A stretch of 13,040 nucleotides of DNA from Pavlovales sp. CCMP2436. Lineage: Eukaryota; Haptophyta; Pavlovophyceae; Pavlovales. Where the stretch lies: NCBI GenBank assembly GCA_026770615.1, contig MU631485.1:232000-245039 (forward strand), in the 5' to 3' direction. The first letter of the stretch is position 1; each line of letters starts with the position of its first letter. Shown in pieces: positions 1-5,833 of the stretch. The notes beneath the pieces are model-generated. The model did not search any database, had not been told where the DNA came from, and worked only from the letters and a program-made list of their open reading frames with translations. Both the position numbers and the translations under genes were made by a program.

Positions 1-392
1 CCGAGCTTAAGCTCGGCCGGGATCAGCCCGCCGATGCAGCCACCGGGATTGGTGCGCGCTGCCGGTTCGAGACTGGGCCGGATCTTGTCGACCACCTCCT
101 GGAAGGTCGCCCGGTCCAGGCGATACCGCTGCTTGAACTGCCGGTCAGTATACTTGCCCATGCGGCGCAGGGCGTAGTCCCGGTCCCGCCGCACCGGCTT
201 CCCGCGCGGCAGCTTCGCGCTCGGCTGGGCATCCGGCACGATCTTCTCGCGCGCGATCCGAGTAACCACGACGGCCGCGATGACGCGGGCCTTGTGGAGG
301 TTAGCCGCCTCCTCGGCCTCCTGGGCAGCCTTGCGCTTCATGCTCCAGGTCGGTGCCTGCCCGAAGCGCGCGCGCGCGAGCCCGAAGATCAT
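1..392 (-). CDS. PIF/Harbinger-like transposase, N-terminal part, runs off left edge
   Basis: This is a partial frame on the minus strand, open from the window edge to an ATG at 392; the first in-frame stop upstream (TGA) lies at 458-456. It reads about 130 residues. The first 60 are basic and Ala/Arg-rich. Then come RRMGKYTDRQFKQRYRLDRA, TFQEVVDKIRPSLEP and GGLIPAELKL. The pattern (Y/F)xxxFRxxYRLxxxTFxxVVxxIRPxLEP followed by IPxELKLxxxL is what the region ahead of the DDE domain looks like in Harbinger-type (DDE_Tnp_4) transposases. That is family knowledge; the catalytic DDE residues would lie beyond the left edge. A transposon-like end lies about 200 bp upstream of the ATG (at 597), which fits a transposase reading away from its own terminus. 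The exact start, and whether there is an upstream exon, is uncertain. Confidence 0.6.
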   Translation of the reverse strand, partial: MIFGLARARFGQAPTWSMKRKAAQEAEEAANLHKARVIAAVVVTRIAREKIVPDAQPSAKLPRGKPVRRDRDYALRRMGKYTDRQFKQRYRLDRATFQEVVDKIRPSLEPAARTNPGGCIGGLIPAELKL

Positions 393-410
393 GACAGGCT
401 CGCGCGCGCG
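369..410. repeat. Perfect 14-bp inverted repeat around the transposase ATG
   Basis: CGCGCGCGCGAGCC at 369-382 is the exact reverse complement of 397-410, with a 14-nt loop that contains the ATG of the transposase frame (392-390 on the minus strand). A hairpin in the mRNA would place the start codon in the loop. The CG-dinucleotide composition makes some self-complementarity cheap, so function is not established. Confidence 0.5.
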
Positions 411-475
411 GTGCCTGATGCGACTCCGAAACACGACTGATTCCCTCCAAAAGGCTCAAAACCCACAAAATTATG

Positions 476-600
476 CTCATTGGAGAAAAGCTGTTTGGAA
501 TGGGGGGTGTCGAGAACGTGTCGGACATTCAATTCCTAGGCTACAAAAGTCAAGCATCCTAGTAATTCTCATTCAGAAAAGCTGTTTGGGATGGCCCTAA
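476..600 (-). mobile_element. Probable end of the Harbinger-like element: subterminal direct repeats, terminus and TAA target site
   Basis: Two near-identical blocks in the same orientation lie at 476-503 and 568-594. Both read CTCATT, a short variable gap, then AGAAAAGCTGTTTGG(A/G)ATGG. The second is followed by CCC and then TAA (598-600). Read on the minus strand this is TTA followed by GGGCCATCCCAAACAGC. PIF/Harbinger elements have G-rich termini and 3-bp TWA target sites, so I infer the element's terminus at 597. The direct repeats would suit transposase binding sites. The other terminus is outside the window, so the inverted repeat and the duplication cannot be verified. Confidence 0.45.
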
Positions 601-648
601 CTGCCGGGGGCGGTAATCTCCAAAACCTGGTCTAGTCCCAGGCGGCGG

Positions 649-688
649 GGTGACTCAATAATCCTCCACTTATCTTAAAAAACTTTCT
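649..688 (+). repeat. Dispersed repeat, copy 1 (partner at 9488-9527, inverted)
   Basis: GGTGACTCAATAATCCTCC at 649-667 occurs exactly, in reverse complement, at 9509-9527. The similarity continues with a few mismatches for about 20 bp into an AAACTT-containing stretch. The two copies are nearly 9 kb apart. It is probably the end of an unidentified transposon family; no coding potential is seen at either copy. Confidence 0.6.
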
Positions 689-694
689 CCTCAT

Positions 695-1510
695 CTAAGG
701 TGGTTGCGGTTGTTGGCCTGGGATAAGTGGTTTGGTTCCTCTGTAGTGTGAGCCGATGTTGCTGTGTATCACGCGGATGGGCGTGGGTCCGAGGTCTGTT
801 TGTCTGGGTGTGTTTATCAGTGTGACTAGTGAATGTTGTCGGAGCCTGCGTGCCCCTGGTCTTGGTGCTGCTGGTGGCGCCCATTGGACGCTATTAAGTT
901 GTTTTGGTAGTGGATGGGCTGGGTGAGGTAAGTTGAGGTCTGGGCCTGCCATACAGGGGATCGCGGGCAATAAGAAACCGTCGTGTTAAGAAACTAAGCC
1001 TCTTTTTTTGCATTGTCTGTATGTAAATTAAGAAAATTTAAGCATTGTTTGTATGTAAATTGCTAAGAAACTCAGCCTCAGCCTCAAAAAGCGCCGTTCT
1101 TATTGCCCGCGATCCCCTGTATGAATAAATAAGGTTGGGGTCACGTCTATTCCCACTTGCTTGTGAGTGGCTATTGCTATGTCGATCCGTAGGATGGCTG
1201 CTATGCTGTAGAACATGTTGTTCTGTATACAACCGCCTTCCTTTGAATGGTATGCCATCGACCACATGGGAGCAGTGCTGTTGCCACAGAGATCTGTTGG
1301 GTCTTCGTCGGGCCGCCTGAGGTCCAAGTGGTTCTGGACGTTTTCGGGTAGCGCCTGGGCGTGGGCTATGGCTCGTTCGCGGAGGTTCGCTGCTGCTTGT
1401 TTGTGACTTGCACCGCTGCCGTTGATTCCCATGGCTGCGTAGAGGAAACAGTTCCCGTCACCCACAACGTCCATGTCCATGAGGTTGAGTTCAGCAAAGC
1501 AACCTGCCAC
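695..1510 (-). pseudogene. OTU-type cysteine protease gene interrupted by a MITE
   Basis: Going down the minus strand from 1510, the frame carries DMDVVGDGNCFLYAAMG, the OTU (ovarian tumour) catalytic box with Asp and the nucleophile Cys (codon 1450-1448). It then has LRERAIAHAQ and CIQNNMFYSIAAILRIDIAI, matching the middle of the OTU fold. The frame enters the MITE at 1119 and stops at 1100. Beyond the MITE the same frame resumes at 951 and contains PIRVIHSNIGSHYRG, the usual OTU catalytic-His strand (HY), and ends at 695. MITE plus one TA copy is 168 bp, so the frame is preserved across the insertion. OTU enzymes cleave ubiquitin or related conjugates; whether this one was a host or a mobile-element gene is unknown. 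Likely starts are the ATGs at 1480 or 1474, because a TGA lies in frame just above 1510. As it stands, the protein loses its catalytic His. Confidence 0.75.
954..1119 (-). mobile_element. MITE copy A, 166 bp, TA target duplication, inside the OTU gene
   Basis: The element starts CAGGGGATCGCGGGCAATAA and ends with the exact reverse complement; the terminal inverted repeats are perfect for 23 bp. TA flanks it on both sides (952-953 and 1120-1121). The interior has TTGTATGTAAATTGCTAAGAA and GCCTCAGCCTC and no coding capacity. CAG-type termini with TA duplication fit non-autonomous Tc1/mariner, in particular pogo/Tigger-like, elements. It is in the opposite orientation to copies B, C and D. The perfect ends suggest it is the youngest of the copies here. 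Confidence 0.9.
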
Positions 1511-1525
1511 ATTTTTAAAACCGCC

Positions 1526-1859
1526 GATTCAAAGGTGTTCTCGGGACTCTTGGGCATAGAAACGGGTTCCCTCGCACAGGCCCCATCGCCAGCGCGAGCG
1601 CACGGCGCACGTCGTCGACTGCGCGGCTCAAAACTGGCCAACACCATGCTTTTGCCCAAAAATCAGGGTCTTCGTATCGGGCCTTCGAGAAGGCGGATCA
1701 TCAAACTGATTGATTCATGGCTATCCCCATGCCGTCCCGTCCACGGCGATGTGCGGCGACCTTGGGTCCCCGCCGCGCGGTTCGTCGGCTACAGCGTGCC
1801 GAACCCATCCTTTCACAAAGGATAAAAATCCTATTTGAAAGGCTCAGGAGTGGGACCGC
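1526..1859. other. Stretch without a recognised gene between OTU gene and retroelement
   Basis: Short open frames exist here, but none has a motif I recognise. The tail of the integrase-like frame runs through it to a stop at 1701, after its family resemblance has ended. A hairpin lies at 1809-1842 (15-bp arms 1809-1823 and 1828-1842, two mismatches, 4-nt loop). At 1844-1859 the minus strand reads GCGGTCCCACTCCTGA, which recurs at 6139-6154. Confidence 0.4.
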
Positions 1860-2226
1860 AGACAAACCAGTCCGTAACGCATACCTGAGGTAACTCCCGT
1901 CGGTACCTATCGGGAGGTTGACCTTAGATATCGTCAGGATATCTACGTGTGTCACCTGCCCAGGCAGTACTGCCCGTGGCATCGGGTCAGTAAACACTGT
2001 CTTCCGCATCTTACGTGCGTCAGTTAGTGTCGATAGATTAGCCCTCAGGGGTAAACTATGGTCCATGTCTAGGACGGCATCACTTATCAGTGTGCGCTGC
2101 AGCATTATCTTGTTGATGATGCCCGTACGCGTTGCCCAGAAAGCCAACCACTCCTTGCTGGACGCAAGCTTGCGTCGGAGTTGGTCCGCCGTCTCCTTGG
2201 GCGACGCCGGGCTTAGACGTTTGGGT
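1701..2226 (-). CDS. Copia-type pre-integrase/integrase-like ORF, reached by -1 frameshift, truncated
   Basis: The frame is open from upstream of the slip site at 2225-2219 to a stop at 1701; its first in-frame ATG (2102-2100) is far inside, so a frameshift product is more natural than separate initiation. After KETADQLRRKLASSKEWL comes FWATRTGIINK, then DARKMRKTVF, then PGQVTHVDILTISKVNLP and GSYLRYALRTGLSAV. Spacing and order resemble the copia pre-integrase domain (WHRRLGH...CxxC...GKxxRxPF) leading to the first catalytic Asp of integrase (HxDI/L). The zinc ligands are not where expected: the HxxxxH and CxxC positions are substituted. Resemblance ends near residue LSAV (about 1860); the Arg-rich tail probably belongs to other DNA. 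The remaining integrase catalytic residues are absent. Confidence 0.5.
2186..2225 (-). promoter_or_regulatory. Candidate -1 programmed ribosomal frameshift site (slippery heptamer plus stem-loop)
   Basis: On the minus strand the end of the protease ORF reads CAC CCA AAC GTC TAA. CCCAAAC (2225-2219) is a canonical X XXY YYZ heptamer in the correct phase (C CCA AAC). The TAA is two codons downstream. After an 8-nt spacer (2218-2211) comes a stem of CCGGCGTC (2210-2203) with GACGGCGG (2193-2186): seven of eight pairs form, with one G-G mismatch, and the loop is 9 nt. The integrase-like frame is exactly the -1 frame and is open through the site. All four features of eukaryotic -1 frameshifting are therefore present. 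Confidence 0.65.
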
Positions 2227-3337
2227 GGCGACTCTCGATCGGAGGCCTTGGTCCCAAGCGCTGGAAGACGGGCTGTGATTCCGCCCGCGCTCCGTGCCCT
2301 CCCCGGCCGCGGCCGTGGTGCCCTCCGCGCCCCCCCTGCGGCTGTGTTGCGAGAGAGTTGGCGATCGTGTTGCCCCCCTTAGCTAAGGGGGACGAGACCA
2401 GGGGCCCCACCTCCGGCGGGAGGTCGTCTCCCGGGCGGTAGACCTTGGCCCACATGCGCGAGCCATCCATGTGGAGCACCTTGCCGCCGAGCTGCGAGAA
2501 ATCAATCATAGCGTCGTTCCTGGCGAAGGTGATCGTGATATCCGACTCGGTGAATATGCGCACCGACAGGAGAGCTTCGTGTACCCCCTCTACTGCCCAG
2601 CACACCATCCGGACGATTTGGCGGTCGCCCGTCTTCTCGCAGATCACGTCCATGATCAGCGTTTCCTTCAGCAGCACGGCGACCGATCGGCGGCGGTCAC
2701 CCCAGTGAACGTGTCCCCTCATATCGGTGAGGTTGTGGAGTACGCTCGGGTCTGCTAGCGGTACACTTGCCCTCGAGTCCATGACCATGAGGACGTAGCC
2801 TAGCTTGGGTACGCCTTCCGCACGACGGGCGTAGGCTTGGAACACGCACGACTGTTCGATCACAAGTCGCAGCTCTCGCCCTTCAGCCTCATCGGTCGGC
2901 GGGATCATGCTGATATCTTCCTCATCCGAGTCCTCCGTGGCGAAAGCGGCGCAGCAAGTCTCCTTGATCGAGCCCATGGCTTTCTCGGCGGCTGCCACCA
3001 AGAAACCCAGGTCAATTAGGACAGCCTTGTCGTGCTTGCGGCCCACGGCCTTGATGAGGATCTTGAGCGCCGCAGCGCCCGTCTCTAAGTCGTTGCCCGG
3101 GTCCATGAACAACGCCATCAGGTTCAGAATCCTCTGTAACTTAGGCTTGACCAGCCGTGCGAGAGCGCCATCAAGACTGATGCGCTTGTCCGCGTGCAGT
3201 ACCCACCGGCCAGGCGGCTCGAGCTTCTTCTCCTGGAAGCGGTCTTGCAACCAGGAGCTGGGTCCTACAATCGGGCAAAAATCCGAGCAGCGCTGCTCGG
3301 CCAGGATCTCAACGCTCATCCGCCCAGAACTTCGCAC
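2213..3337 (-). CDS. Retroelement ORF2: copia-type aspartic protease with C-terminal RGG-like tail
   Basis: This is a 374-codon ORF. The GTG at 3337 is simply the first permissive codon after a stop; the first ATG is at 3319, overlapping the end of ORF1 by 11 nt. Residues 1-170 are unrecognised and include an acidic stretch, TEDSDEEDIS. Residues 180-300 resemble the copia protease and following linker: LMVMDSRASVPLADP matches the family's IxDSGAS active-site Asp box, and later VHEALLSVRIFTESDITITF matches the LLSVxxLxxxxxxVxF strand ahead of the pre-integrase. The active-site Gly is Arg here (DSRAS), which should impair a retropepsin. Residues 335-349 are Gly/Arg/His-rich (GGRGGHHGRGRGGHG), suggesting RNA binding. 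The ORF ends two codons past the slippery heptamer. A perfect 18-bp palindrome (2374-2391) lies inside the coding sequence. Confidence 0.6.
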   Translation of the reverse strand: MRSSGRMSVEILAEQRCSDFCPIVGPSSWLQDRFQEKKLEPPGRWVLHADKRISLDGALARLVKPKLQRILNLMALFMDPGNDLETGAAALKILIKAVGRKHDKAVLIDLGFLVAAAEKAMGSIKETCCAAFATEDSDEEDISMIPPTDEAEGRELRLVIEQSCVFQAYARRAEGVPKLGYVLMVMDSRASVPLADPSVLHNLTDMRGHVHWGDRRRSVAVLLKETLIMDVICEKTGDRQIVRMVCWAVEGVHEALLSVRIFTESDITITFARNDAMIDFSQLGGKVLHMDGSRMWAKVYRPGDDLPPEVGPLVSSPLAKGGNTIANSLATQPQGGRGGHHGRGRGGHGARAESQPVFQRLGPRPPIESRHPNV

Positions 3338-4151
3338 GCTTTATACTCGCCTCCGACAAGCGTGGCGGCGGCGAGGGTAGCATCGGCGGCGGCGGCGGCG
3401 TGAGGGCACGCTTGCCCCCAGACTGTGCCGGTGCCAAACTGAGCAACGGCAACCGAGGCATCGGGAACGGCACGTCCCCTAGCTCGATCGATGCGCCCAA
3501 CGTGGGCGACTGCTCTGTCTTCTGGTCCTCCGAGAGGAATGCGTTCAGGTCAAAGCCCGAGGCGGCGTTGACGTATGCTACGCCCCCGTTCACCTTGCTC
3601 CCGATGTCCACCACTAGCCGTGATGAGCCATCGGCGACCCGCGGGTCCAGCGCGTAGACCTCTGCTGAAGAGATCTTGTTCTCCGCTCTTGTTGATAACG
3701 AGAGCGAGACGTTGCCCATCTTGTCCGAAATCCTTGTTGGGAAGAGCGCGTTGTTCGCCTGCTTGTCCTGAAGTCCCCGTGGGGCGTCCACCGCCTGCAC
3801 GATGTTCTCGTAGCGCGCTGCGGCGCGCTCACAGTCCTCAAGCAAGCTGTCTACAGTCTGCAAGAGAGCTGTCGCATCGTGGCTGCCGGGCGTCAGCTGG
3901 AAGTCCGACAGTAGCACGATCTCGTCCGTGATCCACTTCGCCTCGCCAGCGAGGTCGGAGCAGTCGAGCTGGAAGTTGTTGAGCTCCTTCAACCACAGCG
4001 GCTCGAGCAGAGCGGGCGCGAGCTGTTTGGACACAAGCTTGATGTCCATCCAGTCGCGCTGCGGCCTCTCCTGCACCGCAATCGCGCGGTAGCCGAAGCC
4101 GTACAACTCCTCGCCGTCGGTCTCGCCGAGGGTGATCGCCTGGCGCGCCAT
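3309..4151 (-). CDS. Retroelement ORF1, 280 residues, function unknown
   Basis: The frame starts at ATG 4151 (MARQAITLGETDGEELYGFG) and ends TGA at 3311-3309. Residues 1-130 are predicted to be mostly helical, with WMDIKLVSKQLAP and LLQTVDSLLEDCERAAARYEN. The middle part has SRLVVDIGSKVNGG. The last 60 residues contain a polyproline stretch (LTPPPPPMLPSPPPRLSE). I do not recognise the family. Its place between a zinc-knuckle gag and a protease ORF makes a capsid-like or second gag role possible, but this is inference from position only. It is uninterrupted, unlike the gag next to it. Its 3' end overlaps ORF2, which lies one base forward (+1). Confidence 0.5.
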   Translation of the reverse strand: MARQAITLGETDGEELYGFGYRAIAVQERPQRDWMDIKLVSKQLAPALLEPLWLKELNNFQLDCSDLAGEAKWITDEIVLLSDFQLTPGSHDATALLQTVDSLLEDCERAAARYENIVQAVDAPRGLQDKQANNALFPTRISDKMGNVSLSLSTRAENKISSAEVYALDPRVADGSSRLVVDIGSKVNGGVAYVNAASGFDLNAFLSEDQKTEQSPTLGASIELGDVPFPMPRLPLLSLAPAQSGGKRALTPPPPPMLPSPPPRLSEASIKRAKFWADER

Positions 4152-4189
4152 AGCGTTGGCGTGCTTGCTTGGGTTGCCCCCCCAGCGGT

Positions 4190-4885
4190 TTACCTAGCTT
4201 CAGCGCCTCGCGTCATTGCTTGCAGCCCAGAGCGTGTTCCACTTCGGGCCGCGTCTGCGCCCGGCTGGGTGCACTGCCCCACGTAGTGATTGAGACTGCC
4301 GCAGCAGATACACCCGTCTCTCCCTGGGTACATGGACTGCTTGGGGATTGCGCCCCCACGTCCACCAGTGCCCTAGGTCACCTTTGTCGGCTTTGCCATC
4401 TTGGCAGTAGCCTGCGTGTGCAGCGCCTTGCTCTGCGGCACCCACGTCTGCGCGTTCTTCGCGCTAGCAACGTTGGCACGCGCGTGTCCGTCCGGCTTGA
4501 GCTTGCCCCGAATCTAACGGGTGTAGCGCCCGAGCTGGACGCCACGAGGCTCCTCATCCGGGCCACGAGCGCGGCATACTGGTTGTGGTCTACCAGTTCC
4601 GGTGCCTTCGCGTACATCTCCGCACGCAGGTTTGTCCACCGTTTGTCCACCTGCTGCTCTCGCGTGGCATTGCCTCGAGGAGCCGGAAGAAAGCCACGCT
4701 CTCGACCAAGTTGTAGGTCTCGCTGAAGGCACGCAGCCTCTTGGAAGCGAGGGTCTCCGCCGCCAGGAAGGTCTCCAGCGGCATGCGGGGTCCAGTCGTC
4801 GGAGCAGGCTCAGCAGTTGAGAAATTTCATCGAGGAGGCTGGAGCAGAGCAGCGCCGCCTCTTTGCGCTGCAGATGCACGAACAA
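4190..4885 (-). pseudogene. Decayed gag with CCHC zinc knuckle
   Basis: Protein-like sequence moves through three frames going down the minus strand. MFVHLQRKEAALLCSSLLDE is at 4885 (a TTG codon, not ATG). LETFLAAETLASKRLRAFSE and LVESVAFFRLLEAMPRESSR are in the frame of 4784. TNLRAEMYAKAPELVDHNQY is in the frame of 4650. Then SKALHTQATAKMAKPTKVT ends in a TAG near 4375, after which the same frame continues to CICCGSLNHYVGQC. That last motif (codons 4312-4271) is a perfect C-x2-C-x4-H-x4-C knuckle, the nucleic-acid-binding motif of retroelement Gag. The frame ends TAA near 4190. At least two or three frameshifts plus one nonsense codon indicate a dead gene, unless some breaks are sequencing errors. 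Confidence 0.65.
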
Positions 4886-4890
4886 AGAGG

Positions 4891-5177
4891 ATGTCTGAAG
4901 TTAACGACCAGGCTTACTTGTGCTATAACTACGAATAATAAAATAAAATTAAGCTCGAATACTGCTGACTATACCAGACTACAGAGCATCAATAAATATA
5001 TATACACAAATCAAATAATCCGTAATCAAGATTCGCGGGGCGCGCTACGCGCGCCTCATAGCCCCACCGCAGCGCAGTCGGCCTACGGCCGACTGCCAAA
5101 AGAATCAAGTCTTCAAGATTATAATGGTGACAGAAAAAGCCGTATACAGCTAGTGGGGTGCACCCTTGCCTTCAATA
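4891..5177. other. AT-rich spacer with two GC-rich hairpins, possibly organelle-derived
   Basis: The spacer is AT-rich (for example AATAAATATATATACACAAA) but contains a GC block. In that block GGCGCGC-TAC-GCGCGCC (5039-5055) and GCAGTCGGCC-TAC-GGCCGACTGC (5074-5096) are perfect hairpins, both with loop TAC. Such GC palindromes in AT-rich DNA are typical of algal organelle genomes, so a nuclear insertion of organelle DNA is possible. Since it lies upstream of gag it could instead be LTR or leader sequence. No LTR ends or convincing primer-binding site were found (TGGTAT near 4974 on the minus strand is too short to count). Confidence 0.4.
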
Positions 5178-5344
5178 CAGGGGATCGCGAGCAATAAGAA
5201 CGGCGGGTTTTGAGGCTAAGGCTGAGTTTCTTAGCAAATTACATACAAACAAAGGTTAAATTTTTGTTAAAAGTACTATTGAAGGGCTAAAAAACGAGGC
5301 TCAGTTTCTTAACACGACGGTTTCTTATTGCCCGCGATCCCCCG
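5178..5344 (+). mobile_element. MITE copy B, 167 bp
   Basis: It starts CAGGGGATCGCGAGCAATAA and ends in TTCTTATTGCCCGCGATCC followed by CCCG, the expected inverted terminus with one T-to-C change. TA flanks it at 5176-5177 and 5345-5346. The interior reads CGGCGGGTTTTGAGGCT, then ATTACATACAAAC, then AACGAGGCTCAGTTTCTTAA. It is of the same family as copy A but in inverse orientation, and no protein is encoded. Confidence 0.85.
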
Positions 5345-5351
5345 TAGTAAC

Positions 5352-5443
5352 TTGAGCAACATTTAACCATGGTTTGTATGTAATTTGCTAATAACCTGAG
5401 CCTCACCCTCAAATCCGCCGTTCTTATTGCCCACGACCCCCTG
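5352..5443 (-). mobile_element. MITE copy B', half element abutting copy B
   Basis: From GAGCAACATTTAACC to the terminus ACCCCCTG at 5443 the sequence matches the right half of copy A (GGTTTGTATGTAATTTGCTAA, then CCGCCGTTCTTATTGCCC). Only a few bases separate it from copy B, and its outer half is missing. It is either an older copy into which B inserted, or the product of an abortive or local transposition. Confidence 0.75.
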
Positions 5444-5833
5444 AATCGGACACAAAATCTGGCATCGGGGTCAGGGGTGAGCGGATATCGGGAAGGAGCC
5501 CCGGACCGGCTGGACTGCAACACCGGCCACAGCGGGTGAGGGTGGCGGACTCAGGTCGCGTGAACGCCCAGGCAATTGGCAAATTGCCTTGGCGTTCACG
5601 TGCAAATTCGCCTCAAGTGGTGCCATCAGTTGCGCCGTCGAGTTCCCCGTCATGATCATCAAGGAATCAATTAATTATTCAATATATGCAATTAACCAAA
5701 AGCAGGGTCCTGCCTCCTGGCTCCAGCAGCTTTACGCCTTCGAGTCAGCAATGTCGTGCGCCGCCGATTTGGATTATTGGAAGGAGTCGTCGGTGGGTCA
5801 AGCCTCAAGGTCATATATAATATTCCAGCCAAT
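5444..5833. other. Spacer with a 19-bp hairpin; no gene recognised
   Basis: No frame here shows a recognisable protein. The main structure is an inverted repeat: CGTGAACGCCCAGGCAATT at 5559-5577 pairs with 5582-5600 (18 of 19 positions, 4-nt loop). The rest, including the AT-rich part around 5665-5700, shows nothing I can name. Confidence 0.5.

Larger units (their letters stand above)
1860..4890 (-). mobile_element. Truncated Ty1/copia-like retroelement (gag, unknown ORF, protease, start of integrase)
   Basis: In minus-strand order there is a broken gag with a zinc knuckle (4885 to 4190), a 280-residue ORF (4151-3309), a 374-codon ORF with a copia-type protease (3337-2213), and an ORF resembling the pre-integrase and integrase start (2225 to about 1860). 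Protease before integrase is the copia order. No reverse transcriptase, RNase H or second LTR is visible, and resemblance to integrase ends near 1860, where a sequence shared with 6139-6154 begins. The pieces could also come from two nested elements: the gag is badly broken whereas the three downstream ORFs are long and open. The autonomous parent was not identified. Confidence 0.6.

Noticed and set aside
1361..1825. 154-codon plus-strand frame opposite the OTU gene
   Set aside because: The minus strand carries OTU motifs in the first half; the plus-strand translation has no recognisable features.
2374..2391. 18-bp palindrome CCCCCTTAGCTAAGGGGG as a regulatory site
   Set aside because: It lies inside the protease ORF and is encoded by ordinary codons (PLAKGG); no supporting context.
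2445..3403. Several plus-strand frames (for example 2907-3380 and 2471-2758)
   Set aside because: They are antisense to the protease ORF and arise from GC-rich third positions; the minus strand carries the recognisable motifs.
4963..4975. TGGTAT on the minus strand as a retroelement primer-binding site
   Set aside because: Only six bases match the initiator-tRNA complement, and no LTR end (CA) precedes it.
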